From Steinernema hermaphroditum (Eukaryota > Nematoda > Chromadorea > Rhabditida > Steinernematidae), in NCBI GenBank assembly GCA_030435675.1, contig CM059623.1:7652012-7716011 (forward strand): 64,000 bases of DNA. Direction: 5' to 3'. Shown piece after piece: positions 23,601-34,558 of the stretch (within the stretch, counting starts at the first letter, position 1; every line of letters starts with the position of its first letter). The translations under genes and the position numbers were made by a program. The notes under the pieces are model-generated. The model saw nothing but the letters and a program-made list of their open reading frames with translations, was not told where the DNA came from and made no database searches.

Positions 23601-26309
23601 TGCGCAGCAAAGCAATTGGATCGTTTTCCACGAATCTGAAGAGATCCCCGTAAAGTTGACTGGAGTCATGCTTGACAAGGTAGTAGTGCTCTGATGTTCG
23701 CTCTGACGCGTGTTTCAGTGTCAAGAAACTCTTATACAGTGCGGTAGCTTCTTGTGGTCGAATAGTTTGAAGACCCCATCAATGCCTCTGGCACCGGAAT
23801 TGATTTCTAAATATGACTTGAGTCCAGAGGCTGCGTTCTTTCTCACGAGGCTGTATTACATTCGCCAAATAACTGTAAAGTTTGAGTGCAGTAGGGATCA
23901 GCTAGTAGAAACGAAGGGCGACGAGAGTGAGCCGCTCGCCAACGTGGACATGGAAGTGAGTTCCGATACGGCGGTCATTTCTTAAACTAAGTCTTTTAGT
24001 ACATCTTGTATAAAGCCGCGTTTGACGAAGTCGTGAATGAGCTCTCCGAACAGCTTTACGAGATCTTCCCCGAAGGTTTCTTCGACGACCTGACAGCGAA
24101 GTAATGTTTTGTGGCGATTTAATCTCTTCTAAACATTGTGCTTCAGGGTATACGTAACGTTCTGGCTGCTATCAAGTTCCGACATCACGGTTCCTAAGAA
24201 GGCGTACGAGAGGGAAATCGAGAAGGTGAAGAAGGAGATCGAGACGTTGTGCCAAAACAGTGATATGGTATGCATACTGGATAACCTCTCGCTATATGCA
24301 TACTGGATAACCTCACACGGTTTTAGAAACGTGAAAAGAATCAGAAGGAGGAGAAACGCCTGAAAGACCTGCAGCAAAGCTTGGAATTGGAGCTTGAGGA
24401 ACAGACGGTGCACGTGAACCGCATCAAAAACATACTCAAATCGTCGAAGGGTGAACTCTTTGCCCTCAAGAGTATTTACATTGTCTCTGCTTATCTTTCA
24501 CAGCGCTGTTTTTAGGCAGTGCCTGCAGTACGAGTTCTGCAAATCAGATGCCTAGATTCATGCAAGCTTGCGTCCTTCCGAGAGCTGTGTGCACGGAAAT
24601 CGACGCTATGTACTGCGCTATGTTTATCGAGCTTCTGCAAACCCAAGGCACAGCTTTCTTCCAAACGGTTGTTTTCTTCAACAAAGTTAGTTAAGACACG
24701 AGTGCTTTCTGTGAACGCATGAGTTCAGCTGGTCCCCGACGTGTTCCTGATTCTCGCGAATCTCTCGGAGAACGAGGCGAATTGTTACGGAAAGTTCCTG
24801 TGCTGCCTAACGGAGGTGATCAAACGATGGCGCGACGAGGCCGTATTCGAGAAAGAGATCCATGGATCCCCCGGGATGTGCACGCGCTGGAAGGGTTTCG
24901 ACCAGATCAACTACGAGTGCTTCAAGACGATAACTGAGAACATCTTCATGAGGTTTAGCCGTTCGGCGTGCAACGCCATCAGCTCGGACAACTACACCTT
25001 GATTAGGAATGCCCTGTTCGTCCTGACGAAGGTTGGCTTTTCCCCGACTGACGATGGCTTCACGAATCACGTTTTAGATGTTACCCGTGTTTCCATTCGC
25101 GATGTTCCACCACAACCTAATCGTGGAGCGCGTTCAAAAGCTGAAGGAGCGAGAGAGCGACTCGCGCCGAGATCTAAGTTTGATGGCCGCAAGTTATGCC
25201 GGGCAGTTAAAGAAGCATGTGGTGAAGAACATCCCCAACTTTGAAGAGCAGCTGAAACAGGTCAGAACTTTACCATGGATTTTGAACCCCTAGAATTTTA
25301 GAAAGCACAAGTCAAGGATACCGCTGTGAAAGAGCTTAAAACGGTTACGAAGCGAAGCGCCTCGAACACTCCTGAAGAAGACGCTCAGAAGAAAGAGAGT
25401 GTAAAGGAAAACGGATCGGCTCTGAAGAAGCCCCGAATGGAGGCGTCCAACGAGTGTTTGTCTTCAAAAGGGTCGTCCTCCTCTGAGAAGACGAAGACAA
25501 CTGGCGAAAAAAGTAAACAAGACGAACCTACCGTATCCGAGGAGAAAAAGAGGAAGGAGAAGAGTTCAGCCGATATGCCGCCTCCACCCGTTCCCGAGAA
25601 GAAGCGCATTGAGTCTTCCTCTTCGGGGCGACCTGTTGTGGAGAAGCCGAAGGAGCGAGAGGGCGAAGTTCGCAAGGAAAAAGACTCGGCTGCGTCGACC
25701 ACGGCTTCCTCTGGACCACCGAAGAAGTCCGTGACAAAGAGCGCTTCTGAAGAACAGATGAAACAGGTGGGGAGTGCCGGGTTCTCGGTTGAAGTAGGTG
25801 ATGCTCTTTAGAAAGCACAGCCCAAGGAGTCCAACAAAGAATCCAAGGAATCGAAGGTTTATCCCACGAAACGGCGAGCGTCGCCGGCCCTGGAGGGGGA
25901 GCCTAAGAAGAAGGATAATTCTAAGGAGAATGGGTCAACTTTGAAGAAGCCTCGAGTGGAAGGGTCTTCCGAATCGTCTTCCTCGTCGAAGGGGTCGTCC
26001 TCGGAGAAGGCAAAGAGCGCGAACGAGAAGAGGAAGCCGGAGGAAGCTACCATATCCGACGACAAAAAGAAGAAAATCAGTCCACCGCCAGAGAAGAAAC
26101 GTTCTGAGTCCAGCTCCTCTAATCGCCGTGTTCCCGAAAAGAGCGACAAGAAGCCCGTATCGTCGAAGTCCTCCAGTGACATCGAAAAGGAGCGGGAGAA
26201 GGCTAAGGACAAGCAGAAGGAAGCGTCACCAAAGAGGGAAAAGGACAAAGTGCGGAAGGAAAGGAGACATTCCTACGAGCGGAATGAAAGAAGACTCAAT
26301 CGGAGATAG
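20656..26309 (+). CDS. thoc-2: THO complex subunit 2 (THOC2)
   Basis: Scaffold of the THO/TREX complex, which couples transcription to mRNA export in the nucleus. About two dozen exons with 40-50-nt introns give roughly 1.5 thousand residues. Diagnostic runs are KQTKFNLFHEENEGFAKLI, NGETPFPLYLLIAVL and KNQKLGLLCALLEVRNW, and near 24.7-25 kb VPDVFLILANLSENEANCYG. The tail from about 25.3 kb is Lys/Ser/Glu-rich and low complexity, as in animal THOC2. A 43-nt intron at 21942-21984 is needed to reach the NQKLGLL frame. A splice acceptor (CTTTTGCAG) lies 2 nt before the ATG. The tail contains two similar blocks in tandem (see findings). Stop TAG at 26307-26309. Confidence 0.92.
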
Positions 26310-26653
26310 GGAATTTCGTTGTCTATTGTTGTTTCCCTCAGCCGCAAGCCCGGTATCTCATGAAAGCGATTATCCTTCGTTCTTGTCTTCAGTGCGTAAA
26401 CAATTTTTATTATTACTTATTATTAGAATCCATCATTATTATTGAGACACAACAACGGCAAGAGCAACAACAAACGGAGCGAACAGAAATAAATAACCGT
26501 CTGACCAGTGAGCTAATCCAGTTTGAGAGGACGAGTAGAAAAGAGACCAAGGTGGTTAAGAAGGATCACAGTTTACAGACAGAATACTGAATAATACGGA
26601 ACTCCTAGCAAAAAAAGGCTCTGAAAGGCCGTGAAAGAACGTAGTTGGGATGA
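26310..26653. other. Convergent 3' gap THOC2 / DNAJB11
   Basis: AT-rich run with ATTATTATTA-like stretches near 26405-26445 and AAATAAATAACC at about 26490. It probably holds the 3' ends of both genes. Nothing else is seen. Confidence 0.4.
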
Positions 26654-27862
26654 TCAGTACCCTTGTAACCCGTTGTACACTTTTGGCGCAGATCCATCCT
26701 GTTTCAGAATCTCGGAAATTAGCTTCTTCTGCTCTGCGGTTAGTTCACCTCTTGGGAATTCTACATCAAAGGTGATGTAGAGAACTCCGTGTCTGTTGTT
26801 ATCATCAACGGCAGGCATTCCTTCGTCCTTCTTTCTAATTTTCGCACCCGGCCAAGTTATTTTCTCCCGACTGACGTGGACAATGTGACCATCGAGATGC
26901 TTGATCTCCATCTCGAACCCGTTCAGTGCTTGCTCAAGGGAAATGGTGACATTGGTGAACAGGTCCAATCCCTTGCGTTCAAAGACGTTGTGTTTCTGAA
27001 GTCGAATCACGAATTTCAGGTCTCCTGGATCTCCTTCGATATGCGGCTCTCCTTCGCCAACGAAGACCTGTTCTTGGCCCTGTTCAACGCCAACCTCTAC
27101 TTCGACCTACAGGGAGCAGATTAAAAAACAAACATGCTTAAAATCGAAATACCTCAAGAATGCGGGTTTCGGTAACCAGTTTCACATTTGGGCATTCATC
27201 ACACACCTTGACCTGGAACATCTGGAAGCGACCTGCGCCCATTTGTTGTGTTCGCATTTCGTGGCGACAGTTACATTGGCGCGTGCCGGACGTTTGTTTA
27301 TAAACTGACTTCTTCCGTTTTACTTCGACAAAATGTCCATTGTAAATCTAAACAGGAATGCATCAGGTATGAAAGCTTGAAAAACACCTTACTTCTTCAA
27401 GGGTAACCCAGAGGTCAACAACAACATCAGCTCCCTTCGGAGTTCCTTCTTCATGCTCATGACCGCCACCCCCAAAGAAATCACCGAAGAAGCTGGAGAA
27501 CGGGTCGCCACCACCTCCACCACCACCCATCTTCTGCATGCCCTCCTCGCCGTGACGATCGTAAATCTTCCGCTTTTCGGGGTCGCTCAGAACCTCATAA
27601 GCCGCCCCCAAATCTTGGAATTTTTCGTGAGCTTCGGCATCGCCGTCGTTTCTATCGGGATGCAGCTCCTTAGCTAACTTTCTGTAAGCCTTCTTAATTT
27701 GGTTGGCATTAGCATTCCGAGAAACTCCGAGAATGTTATAAAAGTCACGACCTGAAAAGATGCATGCTAACCCTTTCCAACTCATCGAAATATACCTCCA
27801 AGAACGTTGGCGACCTGCACAAGCAGTAGAACGACCAGAAGGACGCCCCACTTGAGGTTCAT
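26654..27862 (-). CDS. dnj-20: DNAJB11 / ERdj3, ER-lumenal J-domain co-chaperone
   Basis: Co-chaperone that hands unfolded clients to BiP in the ER. The first exon (27796-27862) encodes a signal peptide [22 protein letters not shown] domain follows at once ([20 protein letters not shown], with the HPD motif in KELHPDRN), then the Gly/Phe stretch [17 protein letters not shown]. The middle carries the CxC-type Cys region ([22 protein letters not shown]) of ERdj3. The C-terminal client-binding domains end [13 protein letters not shown]. Introns are 40-50 nt. A splice acceptor (GATTTCAG) lies 4 nt before the ATG. The C. elegans counterpart is DNJ-20. It is divergent from the glucosidase II beta gene. 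Confidence 0.93.
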
Positions 27863-28505
27863 GGTCCTGAAATCACAAGGAGATGAAAGAAGGAAGTGAA
27901 GATAAACGGAAGGTGACCACACTAGAAGTGGTAATTATTCAAAATACAAAAGGTCACGTGATATATTCGATAAACATTGGAATAAACAGTTGCAAATGCA
28001 GGATTCGAGGTAATAGAATCGCCGTAGAGTATTTTTTTAGCTCACAGCCCAGAATTTATCTTTCATAAAAAATATTGGAAAGTAACGGAGAGTCAGAAAG
28101 AAAGCAGGAAACAGCTTCCCATCCAAAGTGCAGCTCGAGTGACCGAGACTTCTGGCACCACGACCACCCACGATGCCAAGTGGCAGAGGAATCGTGTCAA
28201 GTCTTCGTGTTTCAACTCGCCTGATTTGTATCACGCCGCTTACGGTAGCGCGTGACAGGGAAATCGTGTCAGGGCGGAGAGGGGAAGGTCGTACTGCAGT
28301 GGGGAGAGGAATGTCGCTGCGCGTCCTTCTCCGCCTAAAATCTCCGGGGGCGATTCGCGCGGGCGCGAGCAATGGTGACAGTGACAGCGCCTCGAATCAT
28401 GCAGATCCAGACGTGCGCGGTCGCGATTCTTCTTCAGACAGACACGTGGCAGTTTGTGTCTTTCAGACTGTTTCCGATCTTGCGTTGTCTCGCTTCATCG
28501 ACCCG
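27863..28505. promoter_or_regulatory. Divergent promoter region of two ER-folding genes
   Basis: 643 bp between the start codons of DNAJB11 (-) and glucosidase II beta (+). It contains CACGTG at 27955-27960 and ACACGTGGCA at 28442-28451. The second holds the ACGTGG core bound by XBP-1/ATF6-type factors and lies about 55 bp before the glucosidase start. Shared regulation by the unfolded protein response is inferred, not shown. Confidence 0.4.
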
Positions 28506-30269
28506 ATGAATATGCGGCTATCCACGGCGACGCTTCTGCTTCTGTCGCTCGCGGTGGCCCTGAGCGAAAAGCCGAGCGAATATGGCGATCGACCAAGAGG
28601 AGTTCCTCTGAGCAGTGGGTCACCATCTTCAACTGCTCTTAACTGCTTGTTTTTGTTGCAGAGTCCGCTCTTTATCAAGAGAATGGAGGAGACTTCGAAT
28701 GTCTCGATGGAAAGAAGAAAATTCCCTTCGAGCAAGTCAACGACGATTACTGTGACTGTGAAGATGGAAGTGATGAGCCTGGAACTTCTGCCTGTCCTAA
28801 TGGGAGGTTCCACTGTTTGAACATCGGGCATCGGCCCTTGGACATTCCCACCTCCCGCGTAAACGACCACATCTGCGGTTGGGAATTCCTCTGTGTTCAA
28901 TATGTCCAGACGTACGTTTACAGATTGCTGCGATGGAAGCGACGAGTGGGAAGAAATGGTGTCATGCCCTAATGTTTGCAGCGAATTAGGAGCTAAAGCT
29001 CGTGAGGAAGCCGAAAAGCGCAGCGCCACCAGAAAAGCCGGTTTCGAAGAGCGGAAAAAACTTGTTGCTGAAGGACAGAAGCAGAGGGCTGAAAAAACAT
29101 CCAGCATTGAGAGTTATAAGGTTGAGTTGGAGGCGCTCAAACCGAAGAAGGACGAGCTTCAAACTAAAAAGGACGATATTGAAGCTAAGGAGAAGGAAGC
29201 GAAGGAAAAGCATGACAATGCCTGGAATGGTATGGCATTTAGTCAAAAGTCGTCATAATCATTATATGCTTCAGCCCTTATGGAAGAAAAACGAAAAGCA
29301 GCAGCCACGGCTATTTTCGGCCAAATTGATAAGGATGGCGATAACAAGTAAGATATTGTGTGGCTGTCAAAGTATTGTTTCTTCTTTCCAGAATTACAGT
29401 TAAGGAAATCCAGGAATTCTCGGTGTTTGATAAAGATGGCGATGGAAGTGTCTCTGAAGAAGAAGCCAAGAATTACATGCATGGTGGCGAAGAGGCTGAC
29501 TTCCAAAATTATCTTGACAACTTGCACCACGACGTCAAGGACCTCTTCACGAAGACTGCGGAAGCCGAGCAGAAGGCCGAAGAAGTCGTCGATGCCGAAA
29601 GTGAATCGGATGATGGCATGAACGACCTTGACGACATAGAGAGTGAATTAGATAAAAAGGAAAACGAGGATGTTAAGCCACCTTATGACGAAGAGACTCA
29701 GAAGCTTATTGAAGGTTCTTTTGTTTTCATTCGTGTACTTGTACACTCCAAATTTAGAAGCGGATAAGTTGCGCAACGAATTCAACGATGTGAACCGGAA
29801 AGTGACGAATTTGGAATCCGATATTCGGTAAGCTCCATACATCCGATGGCATTCATTTTCTGCTTCTAGTGATGCCGAGAACTTCGCGGAGCAGGACTTT
29901 GGTTCAGATTTCGCTTGGGCGTCGTTGAAAGGACAGTGTTTTGAAAAGAACGATAACCAGTATACGTACAGGCTTTGTCTCTTTGATAGAGCTGTGCAGA
30001 AGGATCGCGGAAGTGAAATCAGTTTGGGATATTGGAAAGGTTGGACTGGCGCCTCCGAGGAAACTAAATACGACGAACAAACGTACGACAACGGCCAGGG
30101 ATGCTGGAATGGACCTAATCGCTCAACGAAGGTGTCCATCAACTGCGGAGAGCAGACTGAGCTTACTGAGGTCAGTGAGCCTTCGAAGTGCGAGTACCTG
30201 TTTGTGATGACGTCGCCGGCTGCGTGTGAAGATCCCGAGAAGGATCATGTGGTTCACACTGAATTGTAA
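28506..30269 (+). CDS. PRKCSH: Glucosidase II beta subunit (PRKCSH)
   Basis: Regulatory, ER-retained subunit of glucosidase II, which trims glucose from N-glycans. A signal peptide ([20 protein letters not shown]) is followed by two LDL-receptor-A-like Cys clusters ([14 protein letters not shown] and [12 protein letters not shown]). A long charged coiled coil comes next, then EF-hand-like loops ([25 protein letters not shown]), an acidic stretch and a C-terminal MRH domain ([15 protein letters not shown].., [27 protein letters not shown]). It ends HTEL, a KDEL-type retention signal. About 490 residues over exons with 45-55-nt introns. All family parts are present in order. Confidence 0.94.
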
Positions 30270-30440
30270 GGCTTATCGTTTCTGTGATATTTAATTCCAT
30301 GTTGTATTCAATAAATTAATTTGGGCATAGTAATCGTGGATTCCAGATAAATGTGGTTTTTGAATCCGTGGTGTTATTTTCATAGAACTTTAAGTGTGGT
30401 GTGAGGTATTTTGATAGTATGATGCTTAGGTGAGCCGTTC

Positions 30441-32148
30441 ATGGCCAAAATTAAAACGGCACATGGGCTTCGTTGTCCTCACATCCGTGACCATCGCGAA
30501 GCAGTTGAGAAGAACTGCAACATTATCTTCAAGAGAGTGGTTTTCCCGGAGACGGTCATTGACCAAACCAGAAAGGCTCGCGAGGGTTTCTGCAGATGGT
30601 GCGATCACAGCCTGGACTCAGCGCTGTGCTGTTGTCTTCACTGCCCACTCTTCGCCTGCGTGAAACACATGATGATGCACTTCAAGGCCAAACACCACCT
30701 TTTTGGTATGTGTTCCAAATGCGGCTGTGATTATGCTTCTTTTATAGCTCTTCACCTAGCTCAAGGACATCTTTATTGTGCACAATGTGGAGATTTCATA
30801 TATGACCGCAAAATAGAGTGCTTCCGGCGGGAGTGCGAGAATGCTTACCGTAAGAGACGCGGATTCACCTTCGGCAAGCACCAGTATCTGTGGAACCCAA
30901 CTCAGGGAGAAATCGATGTTCTGCATAGTGATCATCTTTATGTGCTGCCGCACGATGAGGGAAGAGGTTAGCGAGATTTCCGCTTGGAGAGCAATAACTC
31001 GATGTGCCCTTGTAGGTTTGCGCGGACTGGTTAATCTTGGCAACACGTGTTTCATCAGCTGCATTATTCAAGCTTTAATGCACACCTCGCTGTTACGGGA
31101 CTACTTCATCACCGATCAGCACAACTGCAAATTTGGTGAATATTGCCTCATCTGCGAGATGTCGTCCATCTTCCAGGTTTACCGTAATCCCTTGTGTGTT
31201 ATTTATCATAAACTGCGTTTAGGAGTTCTACAATGGCGCTCGGTCACCGTTCGCTCCCTACAGACTTCTCTACCTCGTGTGGAAAAACGACAAACATCTG
31301 GCTGGTTATGAGCAACAGGACGCGCATGAATTCCTGATCGCAGGTAGGGACAACCTCTCTCCACCTCCTTATTCTTTCTTCTAGCCCTGAGTACAATGCA
31401 TCACCAGGCGAGGAGTAGCTCTCTCAACACCACGACGCTGGACTGCAAGTGTGTCATCGACAGAATCTACACTGGTCAGCTCCAGTCCGATGTGCGCTGT
31501 AGAAATTGCGGTGCCGTTTCCAGGAAGCTCGACCCTTTTCGAGATCTTTCCTTGAATGTCGACCAAACCACGAACGGTTCTGTGAGCATCACACTAGCAG
31601 AGTGCTTGAAGAGGTTCGCCATCTAACTCTAAAGCGTGCAGCAATAGCACATTTTGTTCAGATACACGACGCCAGAACCCTTGGACGATGGCAAAGGGAT
31701 CAAGTGCGAACACTGCACCCAGTTTGCCACGAGGACGCAGCAGCTCACGTTGTACAAGCTGCCGCTGGTGATGTGCTTCCACTTGAAGCGCTTGGTCCAC
31801 CACAAAGCGAAGAAGAACAACGTTGAAGTCAGCTATCCCGAGTTCTTGGACGTGACGGAATTCACGTCACCCCATGTTTTGAGAAGACAGAACGGAATTC
31901 AGCCAGATTCGATTGAAAATGCGCCTAACGACAAGCTGAACACTTTGAAGAACAAGTATGCGCTCTTTGCCGTCGTAAATCACTTCGGAACGGTGGAGGC
32001 CGGACACTACACTTGTTTCGTGAAGCACCAGATGAAGAAATGGTATCTCTGCGATGATGAACGGATCATAGAGACCACCTCGGACGTGGTCCTTGGCAGC
32101 GAAGGGTATCTTCTCTTTTACCACAAGCAGTTCCTAGAATACGAATGA
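30441..32148 (+). CDS. USP22: USP22-type ubiquitin protease of the SAGA complex
   Basis: Removes ubiquitin from histone H2A/H2B as part of SAGA. The N-terminal ZnF-UBP domain ([32 protein letters not shown]) precedes the USP fold. Catalytic Cys box: [30 protein letters not shown] follows. Zinc Cys pairs are RCRNCG and CEHC. His box: [16 protein letters not shown]. It ends [13 protein letters not shown], identical to the human USP22 end as I know it. Five introns of 40-50 nt join in phase; one at about 30705-30749 has an open frame through it but must be removed to match the family. About 470 residues. Confidence 0.93.
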
Positions 32149-32285
32149 CAAGAACACCATCGACTACGGGTAACAATGAAGCCGGTTTGAATATTGACGG
32201 GTATTGTTTTTCTGTATTTATGAGTTACGTACATAACCAGGACGTCATTTATAAACACGCCAATGACCTTTAGGAAACACGGGTT

Positions 32286-32435
32286 CTAGTTGGGGTTGAC
32301 GCCATGACCTATTCCGGAGGGCGCCGAGCCTTCGGTGGGCGTAGTTCCATTGTCCACTTCGGAGGGGGTCGCGCCACTTCCAATAGAGGGGCGAGCAGCT
32401 TCTTCGGGCTGGCCACACGAGCAGCAGTTTCCCAT
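32286..32435 (-). CDS. Tiny MGNCCSC-type predicted lipidated protein
   Basis: A 49-residue frame: MGNCCSCGQPEEAARPSIGS, then a Gly/Ser/Thr/Pro-rich tail to HGVNPN. Gly2 with Ser6 fits an N-myristoylation site, and Cys4, Cys5 and Cys7 could be palmitoylated, so membrane attachment is predicted. A clean splice acceptor (CTCATTTCAG) lies 14 nt before the ATG with no coding exon upstream, as in other genes here. No family is recognised. It converges on USP22, 137 bp apart. The start context and acceptor support a real gene, but the frame is short. Confidence 0.5.
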   Translation of the reverse strand: MGNCCSCGQPEEAARPSIGSGATPSEVDNGTTPTEGSAPSGIGHGVNPN

Positions 32436-33858
32436 CACAGCAGGGTGTACTGAAATGAGAACCTTCCGTCTTAAACGCGCCTCTCTCAACGCTTACGTTA
32501 TGGCGCAATGGGGTGGTTCGGCGTATTATAGCACAATCAAGCACACTCCTTTATTTGCGCCTTCTCCGGGAATTACGCCGCGAAGTCGATCTCCGCTGCG
32601 CAGAGGAAAACGGCCAAGGGGAGGTTCATTTATTCTTCTGACTTACTTTCAATTCACGCAGTCGGCGCTTCCACCGGTGATCCAAGCCTTTGAGCTCAAG
32701 AAGGAAGCCGACGGATCGGAAAAACTCTCGAACAAATCTCGGGGCCTGACTTGGCCGAGGGCTGTCCCAATCCGTCGTCTCCACCGACGTCGCCGTCCGA
32801 AGTAGCCCTACGTGGTCTTAAATGGGCTTCCTTATCGCCGACGACGTGGGCGCTTGGGCAGTGACTCAGAGGGGCAGCGGAGCGCACCTTCGGAGACCTT
32901 TTATGGCGAAGTTTGCCCAGGAAATTCGTGTTTACGACGCGTCGCTGCGCTCGACTCCCTTCCGACTCCCGAGGAAGCCTCCACTTCCCTCTCCTTGTGG
33001 ACCTCTCCGGGAAGGAGTCGGCACCAGAATCCCGTCTTCACTCCGGAAATGACTATTTGTGGTGACGTCAGCCCCGAAGCGTCTTCTTATCACTCGCTGT
33101 AAGCACCAGAGGCCGAGTTTGGCCCTCTAAGAGGATTGCTCGCATGGTGTTGTTTGTGTTTATCCCTGTGCGTCGCGAAGGTGGCGAAGACTGAGAGCGC
33201 CTTCTGCAAATAGCGATTCTGCGAATCGCGTTCGGCACACAACTAGCGCTGATTCTGGCGGAGGAAACAACGGTTGATATCCCTTAGATGTGTGACGCAT
33301 GGACACGGTGACCCGAAACGGCTCCAAACGGCGTCGGGAAATCCGAGAGCGTCAAGGGCGAATGGTTCACCATGTTTCTAGCACTCTGTCAAACGTTTCT
33401 ACCGATTAGCAGGCATGAACATTAATAAAAGTACTGCCAAATTTTCAAATCTAGGGAAAACACCGTTCGTGGCTTCTCGCAAATAAGACACATTTCTTTA
33501 CACTGCACGTTGCTACATTGAAAATGGCGCCATAATCACACATATTTCACTCACGGTTTACATCTTTCTAATGGCTAATCCAAGGACACCGTACTTCCAA
33601 GGCGTCAGCTTCTTCCTCGAATATTATGGAAAGTTTAGAGTCATTTTTTTTCAGGGCGTATGTTCACATTTGTCCTAGGTAAGACCCAATGATGGACGTG
33701 ATAGTAGGCAGTCGCCGTTCATCATACAATTATTACCTCTAGGAAGCCTATCACTCGAATTTCGCAACCTGGAAGTGCCCGAAAAATGACTATGAAGGTA
33801 GAATAGTCCTACAACATTAAGAGCAATGCAAATGATAAGCTACAATTCATATTAGAGC
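32436..33858. other. Intergenic, no supported gene
   Basis: The first part should hold the promoter of the MGNCCSC gene. Open frames at 32.8-33.1 kb overlap each other and lack domains. From 33.1 kb on the sequence is AT-richer and bears no visible gene. Confidence 0.4.
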
Positions 33859-33918
33859 GTGTCCAGTAATGATAGGTTCATGCAATTTAAAGCAGGTGAA
33901 CCTATCATTACTGGACAC
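33859..33918. repeat. Perfect 22-bp inverted repeat (fold-back)
   Basis: Arms 33859-33880 (GTGTCCAGTAATGATAGGTT followed by CA) and 33897-33918 are exact complements with a 16-nt loop. They resemble two abutting transposon ends. Confidence 0.85.
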
Positions 33919-33949
33919 ACTGTATATGGTTGAAATGAGACTAGTGAGT

Positions 33950-34450
33950 GGAAACTCCTCCGGCAGATTCCGATGCCGGCAAATTCTCACTCGTATCGCG
34001 GTGGCGAGCGGTCGGTCCCTCCGGTCGCTCTCTGAGCGTCGGCCAGTTGGCCATATGGCAAACCCTTTGGCAGTTGTGAGTGCTCCGGCTTCCAGAAGGG
34101 ATTGCCGTAGTCTTAGCCGTAGTCTTACCACCGCAGACAACAAGATATCCGACGACAGGAATCGGACGTTCGATGCCGCGTGAGATGCCATCCGCCACCC
34201 GGCACGCCGCCGCCGGCGAAGACGCAACTTCTGGACCACGGAGTCATCTTTCCGAAGCCACTGCCCCAAACGCCCGCGAAGAAGATGTTCCGCTGCCGGA
34301 TCCGACGATTCCCAGATTTCCCGTGAAGTGCACCACCACCGACCGATTCGACACCAACGCCACAACAGAAATGAAACCGGCTACAAAGTGATATCCCCTG
34401 TCTGTCTATTTGCGGTGTTATGCAAGGCGTAACGCCTTTGATTCATGAAG
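33950..34450 (+). repeat. Dispersed repeat family, copy 1
   Basis: Shares GCGGTGGCGAGCGGTCG near its start and GGCGTAACGCCTTTGATTCA near its end with two other places (54296-54610, same strand; 43090-43230, opposite strand). A degenerate frame reads MKPA..HPLFVY-like in all three. Family unknown. Confidence 0.65.
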
Positions 34451-34558
34451 TAAAATCGTGGTTGGAATGCACTGACCGCAACAGTGCATCAACCTGTGTG
34501 ACATAGAGGAACTTAGGCAATGTTTATCGCAAGCGCCATTTTTAACCCAATAGATCAC

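Noticed and set aside
30704..30750. Extra Cys-rich coding stretch in USP22 ([13 protein letters not shown])
   Set aside because: GT-AG ends, 45 nt, and the family alignment continues only when it is removed.
32812..33102. Arg/Ser-rich frame at 32.8 kb
   Set aside because: Two overlapping forward frames and one reverse frame of similar length; no domain or splice signal.
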